Positions 7,912 to 16,427 of a DNA stretch of 64,000 nucleotides are shown piece after piece (the first letter of the stretch is position 1; each line of letters opens with the position of its first letter). The stretch is from Fervidicoccaceae archaeon (GTDB lineage: Archaea; Thermoproteota; Thermoprotei_A; Sulfolobales; Fervidicoccaceae). The notes under the pieces were generated by a model. It saw only the letters and a program-made list of their open reading frames with translations. It made no database searches and was not told the origin of the DNA. The DNA lies in contig JAVYOA010000009.1 in the NCBI GenBank assembly GCA_038734945.1, positions 372,001 to 436,000 of the forward strand, written 5' to 3'. The position numbers were made by a program, and so were the translations under genes.

Positions 7912-8559
7912 ATGTCAGCTGCAAAGGGAAGAAGGAAGGAGATTAAGGACTTATGGAGGCAAAAGAAGTGGTACGAGGTCCTAGCTCCTCCAGTGTTTGG
8001 GGAAGTCTCAATAGGGAGCATCCCAGCCATAGAACCCTCCAATCTTATAGGAAGAACTATAGAAGCGACCTTATACGACATAACCGGAGATTACAACCAA
8101 GTTCACATAAAGCTGAAATTCCAAATAACTAGCGTCGATGGGCATACGGCAAAAACTCGCTTTAAGGGTCATGAGCTAGCAAGAGATTACTTGAAGGTGC
8201 TTACAAGAAGAAAAAGTAGCAAGATTCAGGGAATCTTCAAAGTTCAGACAAAGGACGGATATGTCTTGAGGGTTTCCAGTGCTGCATTTACATCGTTCAA
8301 GGCGAAAAGCAGTCAGAAGAGAGCCATAAGGAAGATAATGGAAAAAATTATAGCAGAAAAGGCAAAGGAAATGACCTTTGATGAATTGATTCAGGCATTC
8401 ATGGGAGATACCATAACCTCCGAAATATTTTCGGAGGCAAAGAAGATATATCCTATTAGAAAGGTGGAAATATTCAAATCAAAATTGCTGTTGGTTCCTG
8501 GCCCTCACGGCCCTCAAAAAGCAGTAATCGTTCCAGGGAGCCAAGCACTACATCAATAA
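7912..8559 (+). CDS. rps3ae: Small-subunit ribosomal protein eS1 (S3Ae)
   Basis: A 215-residue ribosomal protein of the 30S subunit. The sequence carries the typical opening K-D-L-W-R-Q-K-K-W-Y-E-V-L-A-P, then G-R-T-I-E-A-T-L-Y-D-I-T-G-D, and the central F-K-G-H-E-L-A-R-D-Y-L. The ATG at 7912 follows AGGAGG by 5-6 bases. It is the last gene of the TFS-like/DHH/pcc1 transcription unit; PCNA is convergent 60 bases further on. Identification is firm. Confidence 0.95.
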   Translation: MSAAKGRRKEIKDLWRQKKWYEVLAPPVFGEVSIGSIPAIEPSNLIGRTIEATLYDITGDYNQVHIKLKFQITSVDGHTAKTRFKGHELARDYLKVLTRRKSSKIQGIFKVQTKDGYVLRVSSAAFTSFKAKSSQKRAIRKIMEKIIAEKAKEMTFDELIQAFMGDTITSEIFSEAKKIYPIRKVEIFKSKLLLVPGPHGPQKAVIVPGSQALHQ

Positions 8560-8620
8560 TTTTAATAATACTCTATCCAGTTTTTGACAAATAGATTTTC
8601 ATTTTATTTCACATGTAGCT

Positions 8621-9364
8621 TCAAGCAGTTGGGGCAATCCAATAAACTAAGCTTCCTAGCTTGGAGATCTCGGAACTTAGCTTTAGCGGAAGTTGTTCAC
8701 CGAATATCAGTGAAACAACTCCCTCTGAAGTAAGACCCCTAACAACAGAATAGAATAAATCAACGCTATACTTTGATTCAGCCTTTTCGACTTTAGAGCT
8801 TAACGATAAAAGGGGAGCTCCTTCCTTGAGTACAGCTATATAGCTTCTTCCAGAAGATTCGGCCAAGAACTTCAATTCGTTCTGCTCAAAAAGGATTCTA
8901 AAATCACCACCAACCCTCTTCAGGTCCTCAGCTATCTCTTTCAAGTCTTTTGTCGCTAGAGATGCTTCAACCTGCATGTCAACCTTAGGCTCTCCAATCT
9001 CTTCAGGTTCAGTCAGAGTAATTGGAATTTTGAATGATCTCTTAACCATTTGTTTCTCATTCTTGAATTCTACGTTCAATTCACTGCCTTCAATAGATAA
9101 CTCCAATGAGTCTCCCCTCACGGCCCTTTTCAAAACCTTGTTTAAATCTGCTGATCTAACTAAGAAAGCCGTTCTTTGGTCTAGCTCGATCTCATCAAAC
9201 AATTCCGCAGGAATCTTGAGAATGATCATCGTTGTTTTATCTTCACTCAAGCTTCTTATACTTATACCGCTTTCGTCAACAACAATAGGCATTTCATCCA
9301 AATTTTTCGATGCCAATGTCATGAATTCCCTGAACTCCGTGGCTTTTCCAAAAATTATCCTCAT
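8621..9364 (-). CDS. pcn: DNA polymerase sliding clamp (PCNA)
   Basis: A 247-residue clamp subunit. I start at ATG 9364, which gives the family opening M-R-I-I-F-G-K-A-T-E-F-R; 36 upstream bases in the same frame do not look like PCNA. Other landmarks are L-A-S-K-N-L-D-E, the interdomain region with D-Q-R-T-A-F and E-P-E-E-I-G-E-P-K, and the C-terminal Y-W-I-A-P. Crenarchaea often have three PCNA paralogues forming a heterotrimer; only one is here. A TATA-like CTATATTTTA lies about 50 bases upstream on the minus strand, so it may have its own promoter. The PolB at 22985-25405 carries a PIP box that could bind it. Confidence 0.92.
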   Translation of the reverse strand: MRIIFGKATEFREFMTLASKNLDEMPIVVDESGISIRSLSEDKTTMIILKIPAELFDEIELDQRTAFLVRSADLNKVLKRAVRGDSLELSIEGSELNVEFKNEKQMVKRSFKIPITLTEPEEIGEPKVDMQVEASLATKDLKEIAEDLKRVGGDFRILFEQNELKFLAESSGRSYIAVLKEGAPLLSLSSKVEKAESKYSVDLFYSVVRGLTSEGVVSLIFGEQLPLKLSSEISKLGSLVYWIAPTA

Positions 9365-9430
9365 GTCTCTTCCCTTCACTTTACGATTTGAACCTTTCAA
9401 ACCGGGAATAAAATATAGATCTTTTTAGTT

Positions 9431-9664
9431 TTATTCTTTTTTCCCTTCAAGCATATCTTCTATGCTTTTTATTTTCCTATTGAGCTCTTTCTCTGCTGTT
9501 TCTTCGCGAACCGGAACATTCCAGGCGGGCTCTCCTTTATAGCTCCATTTTTCTAGTATTATGCTGCATCTGTAGCAAACTCTCAACTTTCTTCCATTGA
9601 ATTCCACGTATGTCGTTGGAGCATTCCTTCCGCAGATATCGCACCTGTACCAGTATATGCTCAA
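9431..9664 (-). CDS. Small zinc-binding protein, unknown function
   Basis: About 77 residues with two CxxC pairs (C-D-I-C near residue 8 and C-Y-R-C near 28), forming one probable zinc site, then a charged helix. I start at TTG 9664, just after the stop of the DUF72 gene, because GGTGA lies upstream at a suitable distance; the frame stays open for 13 more codons into DUF72. It lies between DUF72 and PCNA in the same direction. I do not recognise the family; similar short zinc proteins are common in crenarchaea. No function can be given. Confidence 0.6.
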   Translation of the reverse strand: MSIYWYRCDICGRNAPTTYVEFNGRKLRVCYRCSIILEKWSYKGEPAWNVPVREETAEKELNRKIKSIEDMLEGKKE

Positions 9665-9665
9665 A

Positions 9666-10442
9666 CTATTCACCAAACAATTTTTTAAATCTAACAGCAT
9701 CATCTAACATATACACATTGTTGAACAAAACATAAACCTTTTTCCCATTTTCTAGATACTTCAATACTATCCTCTTTAGCCTCTCGAGATCTTCATTTGT
9801 ATATTTGTACGCATAATTTACTTCCTTCTCTCCCAGACCATGAAGCCTCGTATATATTACATCATTCTCAACTAGCATACCCCTCTTGAGAACATCGGAG
9901 CAAATAACTACTCCCAAATCTGAAATTTTTTCGAGAAAACGGACATCCTCTGCATATGCTCCTCTGGGCTCCCAAACTAGCAAGATCCCCTCTCTTGAGA
10001 ACATAGACAGAGCATTTCTGAAAAACTCAGTTATATTTTCGAGATGTCCTAAATTGTAGGGCATCGATGGAGGGGTTTGAAGAATAGCTGCAAATGCTCC
10101 AAGCTCTTTCGCTTGAAAAAGAGAGAGCTTCAATGCTGTGAAATTCTCCTCAGTAGGCTTCAAATATCCGTAGTTACTCCTCTCCCCATCCTCTGGTAGT
10201 TTTTTGATTTTCTTCCAAGTAGGAGATTCGGGTGGGTGAGTAACAACCTGCCAAACTTTCATTGAAATTTTTTTCTCTTCTGGTTTCGCTTTTTTTATCG
10301 ACATTATCCTTCTTTTGCTGAGAAGGTCATAGAATGTCTGCTGCAATTCTACAATATCCACTTGTAAAAAAACACTTGCCATCGCCTTAGGGAAGCCGCA
10401 GACACCTATATCTGGCCTATTGCTTTTTTGTGTTCTATCCAA
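9666..10442 (-). CDS. DUF72 (YecE-like) TIM-barrel protein
   Basis: A 258-residue protein of the DUF72 family. Typical segments are the opening G-V-C-G-F-P, an internal I-L-Q-T-P-P-S strand near 141, a W-E-P-R-G strand near 177, and the closing Y-V-L-F-N-N-V-Y segment. The fold is a TIM barrel related to endonuclease IV, but the biochemical role is not established. Its start overlaps the end of the AbrB-ACT gene by 8 bases, so the two are probably co-translated. The small zinc protein follows directly. Confidence 0.78.
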   Translation of the reverse strand: MDRTQKSNRPDIGVCGFPKAMASVFLQVDIVELQQTFYDLLSKRRIMSIKKAKPEEKKISMKVWQVVTHPPESPTWKKIKKLPEDGERSNYGYLKPTEENFTALKLSLFQAKELGAFAAILQTPPSMPYNLGHLENITEFFRNALSMFSREGILLVWEPRGAYAEDVRFLEKISDLGVVICSDVLKRGMLVENDVIYTRLHGLGEKEVNYAYKYTNEDLERLKRIVLKYLENGKKVYVLFNNVYMLDDAVRFKKLFGE

Positions 10443-10851
10443 CCTTCTCTACCGGTTTAACTGTGACCATATATACTACATCGAGACTCTTTATTTTTTC
10501 TTCTACCATTTTTATATCAATATTGGGATCCAAAGGTTCAACTACAGCAGAGCACTCTCCTATTTCACCTCTCTTCACGGTGGAGCATTTTGAGATCAAT
10601 ACATCTAGCTTCATATCGCCCAGTACCTTGCTGAACTCAGCCAGTGCTCCTGGTTTATCCTGTAGCTCCACTCTGATCTCATATATATTTTCAGCGCTTC
10701 TTGTTATGGGAGTCAGTACAATTTCCTTCTTTTCGATATCAGCTATTATTACTAGATATTTTCCTTCGTGAACGTCCATGGCTTCCCTTATATACAATGG
10801 TATAGTTACTCTTCCCTTCGGATCTATCTTTACTATGCTCGTTAGCTTCAT
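10435..10851 (-). CDS. AbrB/SpoVT-type DNA-binding domain fused to an ACT domain
   Basis: A 138-residue protein in two parts. Residues 1-45 are a swapped-hairpin AbrB domain (V-K-I-D-P-K-G-R-V-T-I-P and I-R-E-A-M-D-V-H-E-G). Residues 57-135 are an ACT domain with E-I-R-V-E-L-Q-D-K-P-G-A-L-A-E-F, which usually binds amino acids or other small ligands. A ligand-responsive regulator is inferred. It heads the DUF72/zinc-protein operon and is divergent from the M20 peptidase gene, which it might control across the 171-base spacer. Close homologues with this fusion exist in crenarchaea to my knowledge, but no target is known to me. Confidence 0.8.
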   Translation of the reverse strand: MKLTSIVKIDPKGRVTIPLYIREAMDVHEGKYLVIIADIEKKEIVLTPITRSAENIYEIRVELQDKPGALAEFSKVLGDMKLDVLISKCSTVKRGEIGECSAVVEPLDPNIDIKMVEEKIKSLDVVYMVTVKPVEKVG

Positions 10852-11022
10852 GGTATATAACCCCTCGTTTATTCAACACATTTATTCGTGTTAAAAGGTA
10901 TATAAACAATGAGGAACCTCCTTTCAAAACCTCTTTCTTATAATGAATTAATATTTACCTAGAAACTCTTCCATATTGGTAAGCATAATAGAAAACATCT
11001 TTGAAAAATCGTTAAAGCTTTA

Positions 11023-12318
11023 ATGATCGTTATTACATTATTGCAAATTGGCGAAAAATCTATGGAGCCCGCTTATGGTTCAATATTCAATAAAATTGAT
11101 GAATACAGAGAAGAAATTGTGAACTTTCTAAAAGAAATAATAAGGATCCCTGCGATTTGTCCTGATTATGGAGGAAAAGGCGAGTTAAGAAAAGCAGAGA
11201 GAGTTAAACAGCTTGTGAAGAGTTGGGGATTTGATGAAGTAATTGAGGTTAACTCAGTTGACGAGAGAGCCGAAGGAGGCATAAGACCAAACATAGCATT
11301 TCTTCACGGAAAAGGGGAGAGCAGGGTTTGGTTCATATCTCATTTAGATGTCGTACAACCAGGAGAAATTTCTAGTTGGACTATATCCAATCCATTTGAA
11401 CCGGTCCTAAGAGATAACAAGCTGTACGGCAGAGGATCGGAAGATAATGGACAGGGTATTGTATCAACTTTATTTTCTGCCAAAGCTCTAATTGAAACCG
11501 AGGCAAATCTAAAAAGACCTATTGGTGTTCTGCTAGTGAGCGATGAGGAATGCGGATCTAAATATGGCTTACAGCATGTTTTAAACAGTTCTCCCGATCT
11601 AATTAGAAAGAATGATCTCGTTGTAGTGCCTGACGCTGGAAGTCCCGATGGCTTATTCATTGAAATAGCGGAGAAATCCATTCTATGGCTTAAGTTCTCC
11701 ATTGAGGGAAAGCAGACGCACGCATCAACACCAAACAAGGGTTTCAATGCCCATAGAGTTGGGGTTCAACTCGCTTCAAATTTAGACAGAATTCTCAAAA
11801 ATAAGTACTTCTCTCAGAACTCTCTATTTGATCCTCCTGAAAGCACATTTGAGTTAACCATGGCATCTTCCAGCTCCAACTCACCAAATATAATTCCAGG
11901 CAGATACGAATTTGTGCTGGATAGCAGAGTACTTCCAGTTTATCCCTTGGATGAGGTGCTCCAGCTCATAAATAATGTAGTAAGCTACATCGAAAAAATA
12001 AATGAGGAAATTATTGACGGGGAAAGATTCCCAAAAATTAAAGTAGATATTCTTCAGAGATTTGATGCTCCCCCTCCAACTCCAGCGGATAGCGAAATTG
12101 TCAAATTGCTAAGGGAGTCAATAAAGATTGTGAAGGGCAAAGAGCCGAGGATAGGCGGTGTTGGTGGGGGGACTGTAGCTTCGTTTCTCCGAAAGAGGGG
12201 GATTCCAGCAGCAGTTTGGTCAACAATTGATGAAACAGCCCATCAGCCCAATGAATATGCTGTAATTGACAACATCCTGTCGGATGCTAAAGTCTTCTCT
12301 CTCCTACCTCTCCTATAG
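11023..12318 (+). CDS. M20-family metallopeptidase/deacylase
   Basis: A 431-residue zinc hydrolase of the ArgE/DapE/CPG2 family. Metal-site motifs are S-H-L-D-V-V (near 106), G-R-G-S-E-D-N-G-Q-G (near 136), the catalytic D-E-E-C-G-S (near 175) and the C-terminal E-T-A-H-Q-P-N-E-Y. The length is normal. It could be a peptidase or an acyl-diaminopimelate/ornithine-type desuccinylase; residues do not separate these. ATG 11023 is the first start; ATG 11062 in frame removes 13 residues that look atypical, so the true N-terminus is uncertain. It is divergent from the AbrB-ACT regulator and 57 bases upstream of the MutS-like pair. Confidence 0.8.
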   Translation: MIVITLLQIGEKSMEPAYGSIFNKIDEYREEIVNFLKEIIRIPAICPDYGGKGELRKAERVKQLVKSWGFDEVIEVNSVDERAEGGIRPNIAFLHGKGESRVWFISHLDVVQPGEISSWTISNPFEPVLRDNKLYGRGSEDNGQGIVSTLFSAKALIETEANLKRPIGVLLVSDEECGSKYGLQHVLNSSPDLIRKNDLVVVPDAGSPDGLFIEIAEKSILWLKFSIEGKQTHASTPNKGFNAHRVGVQLASNLDRILKNKYFSQNSLFDPPESTFELTMASSSSNSPNIIPGRYEFVLDSRVLPVYPLDEVLQLINNVVSYIEKINEEIIDGERFPKIKVDILQRFDAPPPTPADSEIVKLLRESIKIVKGKEPRIGGVGGGTVASFLRKRGIPAAVWSTIDETAHQPNEYAVIDNILSDAKVFSLLPLL

Positions 12319-12375
12319 TTCACTATTTTTAAAATTAAAATCACAATACATAGAAGGAATTATAAAAAAAGAAAA

Positions 12376-13980
12376 ATGTATAAACTTTTATATAAAGACC
12401 AGCTAGCGAGTGAAATTATGGAAGAGGAAACCTTTTTTTCAAACTATGAAGAAAAATCAATGGAACCATTCTCTCTCCTATTTCTAGAGGAAAATTCATT
12501 GAGAGATGTAGCGGAACCGGGATTCTTCAGAGATCTGCTTCTAGATATAGCAGTAAACGAAATAGCTAGGGATGATGAAGATCTGAGAAAGCTCTTCTAT
12601 ATCCTTTTGAAGAGGAAAGAAGAAATATTGTACAGACAGGAGATCTTTAGAGATCTAGAAAACGATGAAATTCTCTCTATAATAAAAAACTTCCAAAGCA
12701 AAATGAAAGAAATTCTCAGATTTCGCAAATACCAAGAAGAACAATATGAATATCAGAGGGAAGGCATCTTTATCGAAAACGTCGAAACATATTGCAATGC
12801 TATAACAGAACTGGCAGAGGGTCTAAGCAGGGTTTCTCTAGCTTCAGAGGGCTTGAGAAAATTTAGCAAGTTTATTCAGTTGTATGTAAACTCTCCAGGG
12901 TTCAATGAATTGAAGAAAAAAGCACAAAGCATTAGTAAAAAGCTCACATCGTTGAATTTTTCAATAACTATCAAAGGAGATAAGGTTATTGTCCGAAAAT
13001 ATGAGGGAGAGATGGAATATACTAATGAAATAAGGATAGCATTCAGAAAATTTGAAAATGAAACAGAGACTGAGGATGTCTTCAAATCCTGGAAAAAGTA
13101 TCCAGGATACTATAATCATATTGAGGCAAATATTTTGCATTTGCTAGCAATTATATATAAAGAAGAGTTCAATGAATTGAAACTCTTTTATAAAAATTAT
13201 AAAAACTTCATACATCCCATGATATTGAAGTTTTTTGCTGAAATGAACTTCTATTTATCATATCTAGATTACATCGAACCCTTGAAAAAAATTGGAATGC
13301 ACTTCTCTCTTCCAGAGCTCGTCGAATCAGCAGAAGAGGTATCAGCTGAGAACACATTTGATGTTGTTTTAGCAAAAAAACAACTGGAGCAAGGAAAAAG
13401 AACCGTAGTCAATGACTTTCATTTTGAACCAGGAAAAAGAATTATAGTGGTTACTGGACCAAATTCTGGCGGAAAAACAACTTTCGCTAGAGCGATCGGT
13501 CAGATCCATGCATTGGGGCTTTTGGGTCTTCCTGTTCCTGGAAGCAAAGTCAAAATTCTACTCGCTGATGGGATATTCACTCATTTTGAGAGAATAGAGA
13601 GAGTTGAAAATCTAAGAGGAAAGCTTGAAGATGAGCTTATGAGAATAAAAAATATACTAAACAGCATTACCGACAGGAGCGTCATAATACTTAATGAAAT
13701 GCTGAGCTCCACTACGGTCTATGATGCCACATCAATAGGGAGAGAAGTACTTAAAAAAATAATTGAGAAAGGCTCTCTCTGTGTTTTCGTCACTTTTATC
13801 GATGAACTTGCTAGAATGGATGGAGTGAAGAGCATGGTGGCGCAAGTTGATCCGAAAGATCCAAGCATAAGAACGTTCAAGATTGTTCCGCAGGAGCCTT
13901 CGAGCGCAGCATATGCGTATGCTCTTGCAAGAAAGTATGGCCTCAGCAAGGAAGTTATAAGAGCGAGGTTGAGAAAATGA
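12376..13980 (+). CDS. MutS-like ATPase A (MutS core and ATPase domains only)
   Basis: A 534-residue protein. The ATPase domain has a MutS-type Walker A G-P-N-S-G-G-K-T-T at 361-369 and a Walker B-like I-I-L-N-E at 437-441, where Asn stands where most MutS proteins have Asp. The E-L-M-R-I-K-N-I-L helix at 420-428 corresponds to the family's signature loop. Residues 1-350 are mostly helical and resemble the MutS core/lever. There is no mismatch-binding domain with an F-x-E motif, no MutL partner nearby and no Smr domain. The stop overlaps the next MutS-like gene by four bases (ATGA). The role is not known to me; DNA structure recognition is possible. Confidence 0.75.
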   Translation: MYKLLYKDQLASEIMEEETFFSNYEEKSMEPFSLLFLEENSLRDVAEPGFFRDLLLDIAVNEIARDDEDLRKLFYILLKRKEEILYRQEIFRDLENDEILSIIKNFQSKMKEILRFRKYQEEQYEYQREGIFIENVETYCNAITELAEGLSRVSLASEGLRKFSKFIQLYVNSPGFNELKKKAQSISKKLTSLNFSITIKGDKVIVRKYEGEMEYTNEIRIAFRKFENETETEDVFKSWKKYPGYYNHIEANILHLLAIIYKEEFNELKLFYKNYKNFIHPMILKFFAEMNFYLSYLDYIEPLKKIGMHFSLPELVESAEEVSAENTFDVVLAKKQLEQGKRTVVNDFHFEPGKRIIVVTGPNSGGKTTFARAIGQIHALGLLGLPVPGSKVKILLADGIFTHFERIERVENLRGKLEDELMRIKNILNSITDRSVIILNEMLSSTTVYDATSIGREVLKKIIEKGSLCVFVTFIDELARMDGVKSMVAQVDPKDPSIRTFKIVPQEPSSAAYAYALARKYGLSKEVIRARLRK

Positions 13981-15440
13981 TTCCCGGTTTGATGTATAGA
14001 GATAAGACGTTTGAAAAGAATGTGCAATTTGATTCTGAAAACCTTGTTATTGACCTAGGGCTCGACATAATCATCAAGATAATGGGGGGAGGAGATGAAT
14101 TCATAGAGTCGATCTCTAAAAAAGTTCTACTATCTGGAGGGGAAGATGAGGAAACCGTTATATATAGACAAAAAGTTCTCCAGGATGCCATATCAAACTA
14201 TGAAACTGTTCTGGAAATGTATAAAATTGTCAGTGAAACTATAGAAAAAATCAGAAGCAGGTTCTTCATAACTGCTGTTCAACGCCCATCATATGTGCTC
14301 CACGAATCGATTACAATTCTCAATTTCTTCCTAGAGGCAATTGAGCGGATGAAAAGAGCAATTTCCTTGAAGGAGGGGAACTTTAGCTCTGATGGCTTTA
14401 AATCGTTCTTTCACATACTGCTAGAAGAGTTCAATCAAGATTATATTAATGAGTTGCGCACACATCTGAGGAACTTGGAGTTCGAAGACGGTGTAAACCT
14501 TAGGGGTGAAATACTAGGAGGAAATAGGCTCGGAAACTTCGTTCTGTTAGTACCTCGAGAAAAGAGCCGCTTGTCATTTCTTCACATCTTCGAAAGAGAA
14601 TATTCGTTTACACTGGCCCCAATGGATGAAGCAGGAGGTCAAATTCTCGAGGAAATGATTGATAGTGCAGTAGCAAACGTAGCATCTATCATAAAGGATG
14701 CTGCTGATAAAGCGCTTAAGTTCTTGCACAATGCTAAAACAGAGCTTGCATTTTATATAGGTTGTGTGAACTTGTACAGAAAGCTCAAATCAATGGGAGA
14801 ACCATTGACTTTTCCAAAAATCTCCAAAACCTTCAGATTCAAAGGGCTGTATGATATTGCTCTGAGCATATCGAACAATGGAAGGACTGTGAAGAACTCT
14901 CTCTACATTGATAAGCAATTAATAATAATAACAGGACCCAACAGCGGAGGAAAATCAACATTTCTGAGGAGCCTGGGTCAAGCCCAATTAATGCTGGGAG
15001 TTGGGATGTTCGTTCCAGCAGAGGAATATGAAGGTCCTCTATTCAGAGAAATCCACACTCATTTTAGAAGAGAGGAAAGCACGAAAATGGATGTGGGGAA
15101 GCTAGAAAATGAACTTGTCAATATAAAGAACATTGTGGAGAAAATGAACCCAAATAGCTTCTTTCTATTCAATGAACCTTTTTCCTCAACAAATGAAGTT
15201 GAGGGGAGTGAGCTGGCAAAGCAACTCATAGATTCTCTATTAGAAGGAGGAGTCGTTGTAGGAATTGTAACTCATTTTTACATGCTAGCGGAAAAATATA
15301 TGAGAGAACCAGAACTAGCAGCATTCTTGATAGCAGAGAGGAAGGAAGATGGAACAAGAACTTTCAGAATAATTCCAGGAAAACCCTCATACACCAGCTT
15401 CGCTAGAGAGCTCTTTGAGAGGATCTTCATGCATAATTGA
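13977..15440 (+). CDS. MutS-like ATPase B (second gene of tandem pair)
   Basis: A 487-residue paralogue-like partner of the upstream gene. Walker A is G-P-N-S-G-G-K-S-T at 320-328, with F-L-F-N-E at 396-400 as Walker B; again Asn precedes the catalytic Glu. The segment from H-T-H-F at 360 to E-N-E-L-V-N-I-K-N-I aligns in layout with the same region of gene A. The N-terminal 300 residues are helical and differ in sequence from gene A. The four-base overlap suggests equal expression and a heterodimer, analogous to eukaryotic MutS heterodimers (inference). No mismatch-binding domain is visible. Confidence 0.75.
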   Translation: MIPGLMYRDKTFEKNVQFDSENLVIDLGLDIIIKIMGGGDEFIESISKKVLLSGGEDEETVIYRQKVLQDAISNYETVLEMYKIVSETIEKIRSRFFITAVQRPSYVLHESITILNFFLEAIERMKRAISLKEGNFSSDGFKSFFHILLEEFNQDYINELRTHLRNLEFEDGVNLRGEILGGNRLGNFVLLVPREKSRLSFLHIFEREYSFTLAPMDEAGGQILEEMIDSAVANVASIIKDAADKALKFLHNAKTELAFYIGCVNLYRKLKSMGEPLTFPKISKTFRFKGLYDIALSISNNGRTVKNSLYIDKQLIIITGPNSGGKSTFLRSLGQAQLMLGVGMFVPAEEYEGPLFREIHTHFRREESTKMDVGKLENELVNIKNIVEKMNPNSFFLFNEPFSSTNEVEGSELAKQLIDSLLEGGVVVGIVTHFYMLAEKYMREPELAAFLIAERKEDGTRTFRIIPGKPSYTSFARELFERIFMHN

Positions 15441-15525
15441 TTTTTGCATTATGCAGCGATAATCTAAGCTATATGCGAATTTCATAACCACATCAAAGTT
15501 TCAGAATAAAAAGATTCATGCTCAG

Positions 15526-15600
15526 TGGGCCCGCGGGGATTCGAACCCCGGACCTCCGCCGTGTGAGGGCGGCGTCCTAACCAAACTAGACGACGGGCCC
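15526..15600 (-). tRNA. tRNA-Val (anticodon CAC)
   Basis: On the minus strand the sequence folds as a full cloverleaf. The acceptor GGGCCCG pairs with CGGGCCC, the anticodon stem is CCGCC/GGCGG around loop CTCACAC, and the T loop is TTCGAAT. The anticodon CAC reads GTG (Val). No intron is present. CCA is not encoded: the discriminator A at 15526 is followed by CTG on the minus strand. An A/T-rich AATACTTATT about 30 bases upstream of the 5' end can serve as TATA box. Confidence 0.95.
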
Positions 15601-15719
15601 TCCGATCAACAATCACTGCTAGTAAGGTCTAATAAGTATTTTCAGTCTTTATGCTTTTCTAGTTTGATCATCCCTTCAAGAAAAGGAATGCTTTTTTTAA
15701 AAAATATAAGCAATAAGAG

Positions 15720-16313
15720 CTACTCAAGCTGGTTCCAAAGATTCTCGTTTAGCCCCTTTATTTCTATTTTTCCAGAAAGCTTTTCCCTTATTGGTTCAGC
15801 ATCTCTCCATTCTTCCTCACTCAGTGGATCGCGACCTACCTTCGTTTTCAGCTCTTTTAGAAAATGCACTGCCTTTCTTCCCCCCTCTTCTGACTTTGGT
15901 ATGAACAACCATATGTGATAGATGATAGCCGGTCTAAAAGCCCTGGGAATTTCGGCGAAGAAGTCGAGGACAACGAAGTCATTCAATTCAACTCCATCTC
16001 TATATAGAACCTTTTTCATCATGGCCACAAGCACTCCTGTAGGTAGGAAAAAAGCGAGAGCAAGATTCTTAATGAGCGAGGAGATTGAAGCACTCATGCC
16101 TTTTGCTTCAGCAATTTTCATAAGCGATCTTTGTGCTTCATCTCTGCTAAGTTCTACGAAATTCAAATTCATTTTTCTGCATATATCTACCAGCGGTTTT
16201 CTTTTAACGAGACCCAGAGAAAATGTTTTTGAGGCCTCATCTATGAAGCCCTTGCTGAGAAATAGCATAAAAGGCTCTTCAGGATTTATACTCAATAAGA
16301 ATCCCTCAATCAT
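15720..16313 (-). CDS. Hypothetical protein, 197 aa
   Basis: I do not recognise this protein. It starts M-I-E-G-F-L-L-S-I and has mixed alpha/beta character with one fairly hydrophobic helix (A-L-A-F-F-L-P-T-G-V-L-V-A near 85-97), too short and isolated to call a membrane protein. The C-terminal third is charged, with conserved-looking W-L-F-I-P-K-S-E-E-G-G. The gene is complete, codon use looks like its neighbours, and it is preceded by AT-rich sequence on the minus strand. It sits alone between tRNA-Val and the Tm-1-like pair, so context gives no function. Confidence 0.6.
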   Translation of the reverse strand: MIEGFLLSINPEEPFMLFLSKGFIDEASKTFSLGLVKRKPLVDICRKMNLNFVELSRDEAQRSLMKIAEAKGMSASISSLIKNLALAFFLPTGVLVAMMKKVLYRDGVELNDFVVLDFFAEIPRAFRPAIIYHIWLFIPKSEEGGRKAVHFLKELKTKVGRDPLSEEEWRDAEPIREKLSGKIEIKGLNENLWNQLE

Positions 16314-16427
16314 TTAACAGCATCAATAGTTTAAATATTTTTTGAAAAATAAAATGCATTAATATGTTAAAGCTGAAATTCTGGCTCCTCCTTTACTTCA
16401 TCCAATGCTTTTTAAAAGGATTGAAAA

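Noticed and set aside
9365-9400. PCNA with twelve extra N-terminal residues
   Set aside because: The family begins exactly at M-R-I-I-F; the extension is Lys/Arg-rich and has no counterpart I know of.
12376-15440. Reading the MutS-like pair as a bacterial MutS2 fragment or a pseudogene
   Set aside because: Both frames are complete, with intact P-loops, in-frame coupling and codon use like their neighbours, so decay is not supported.
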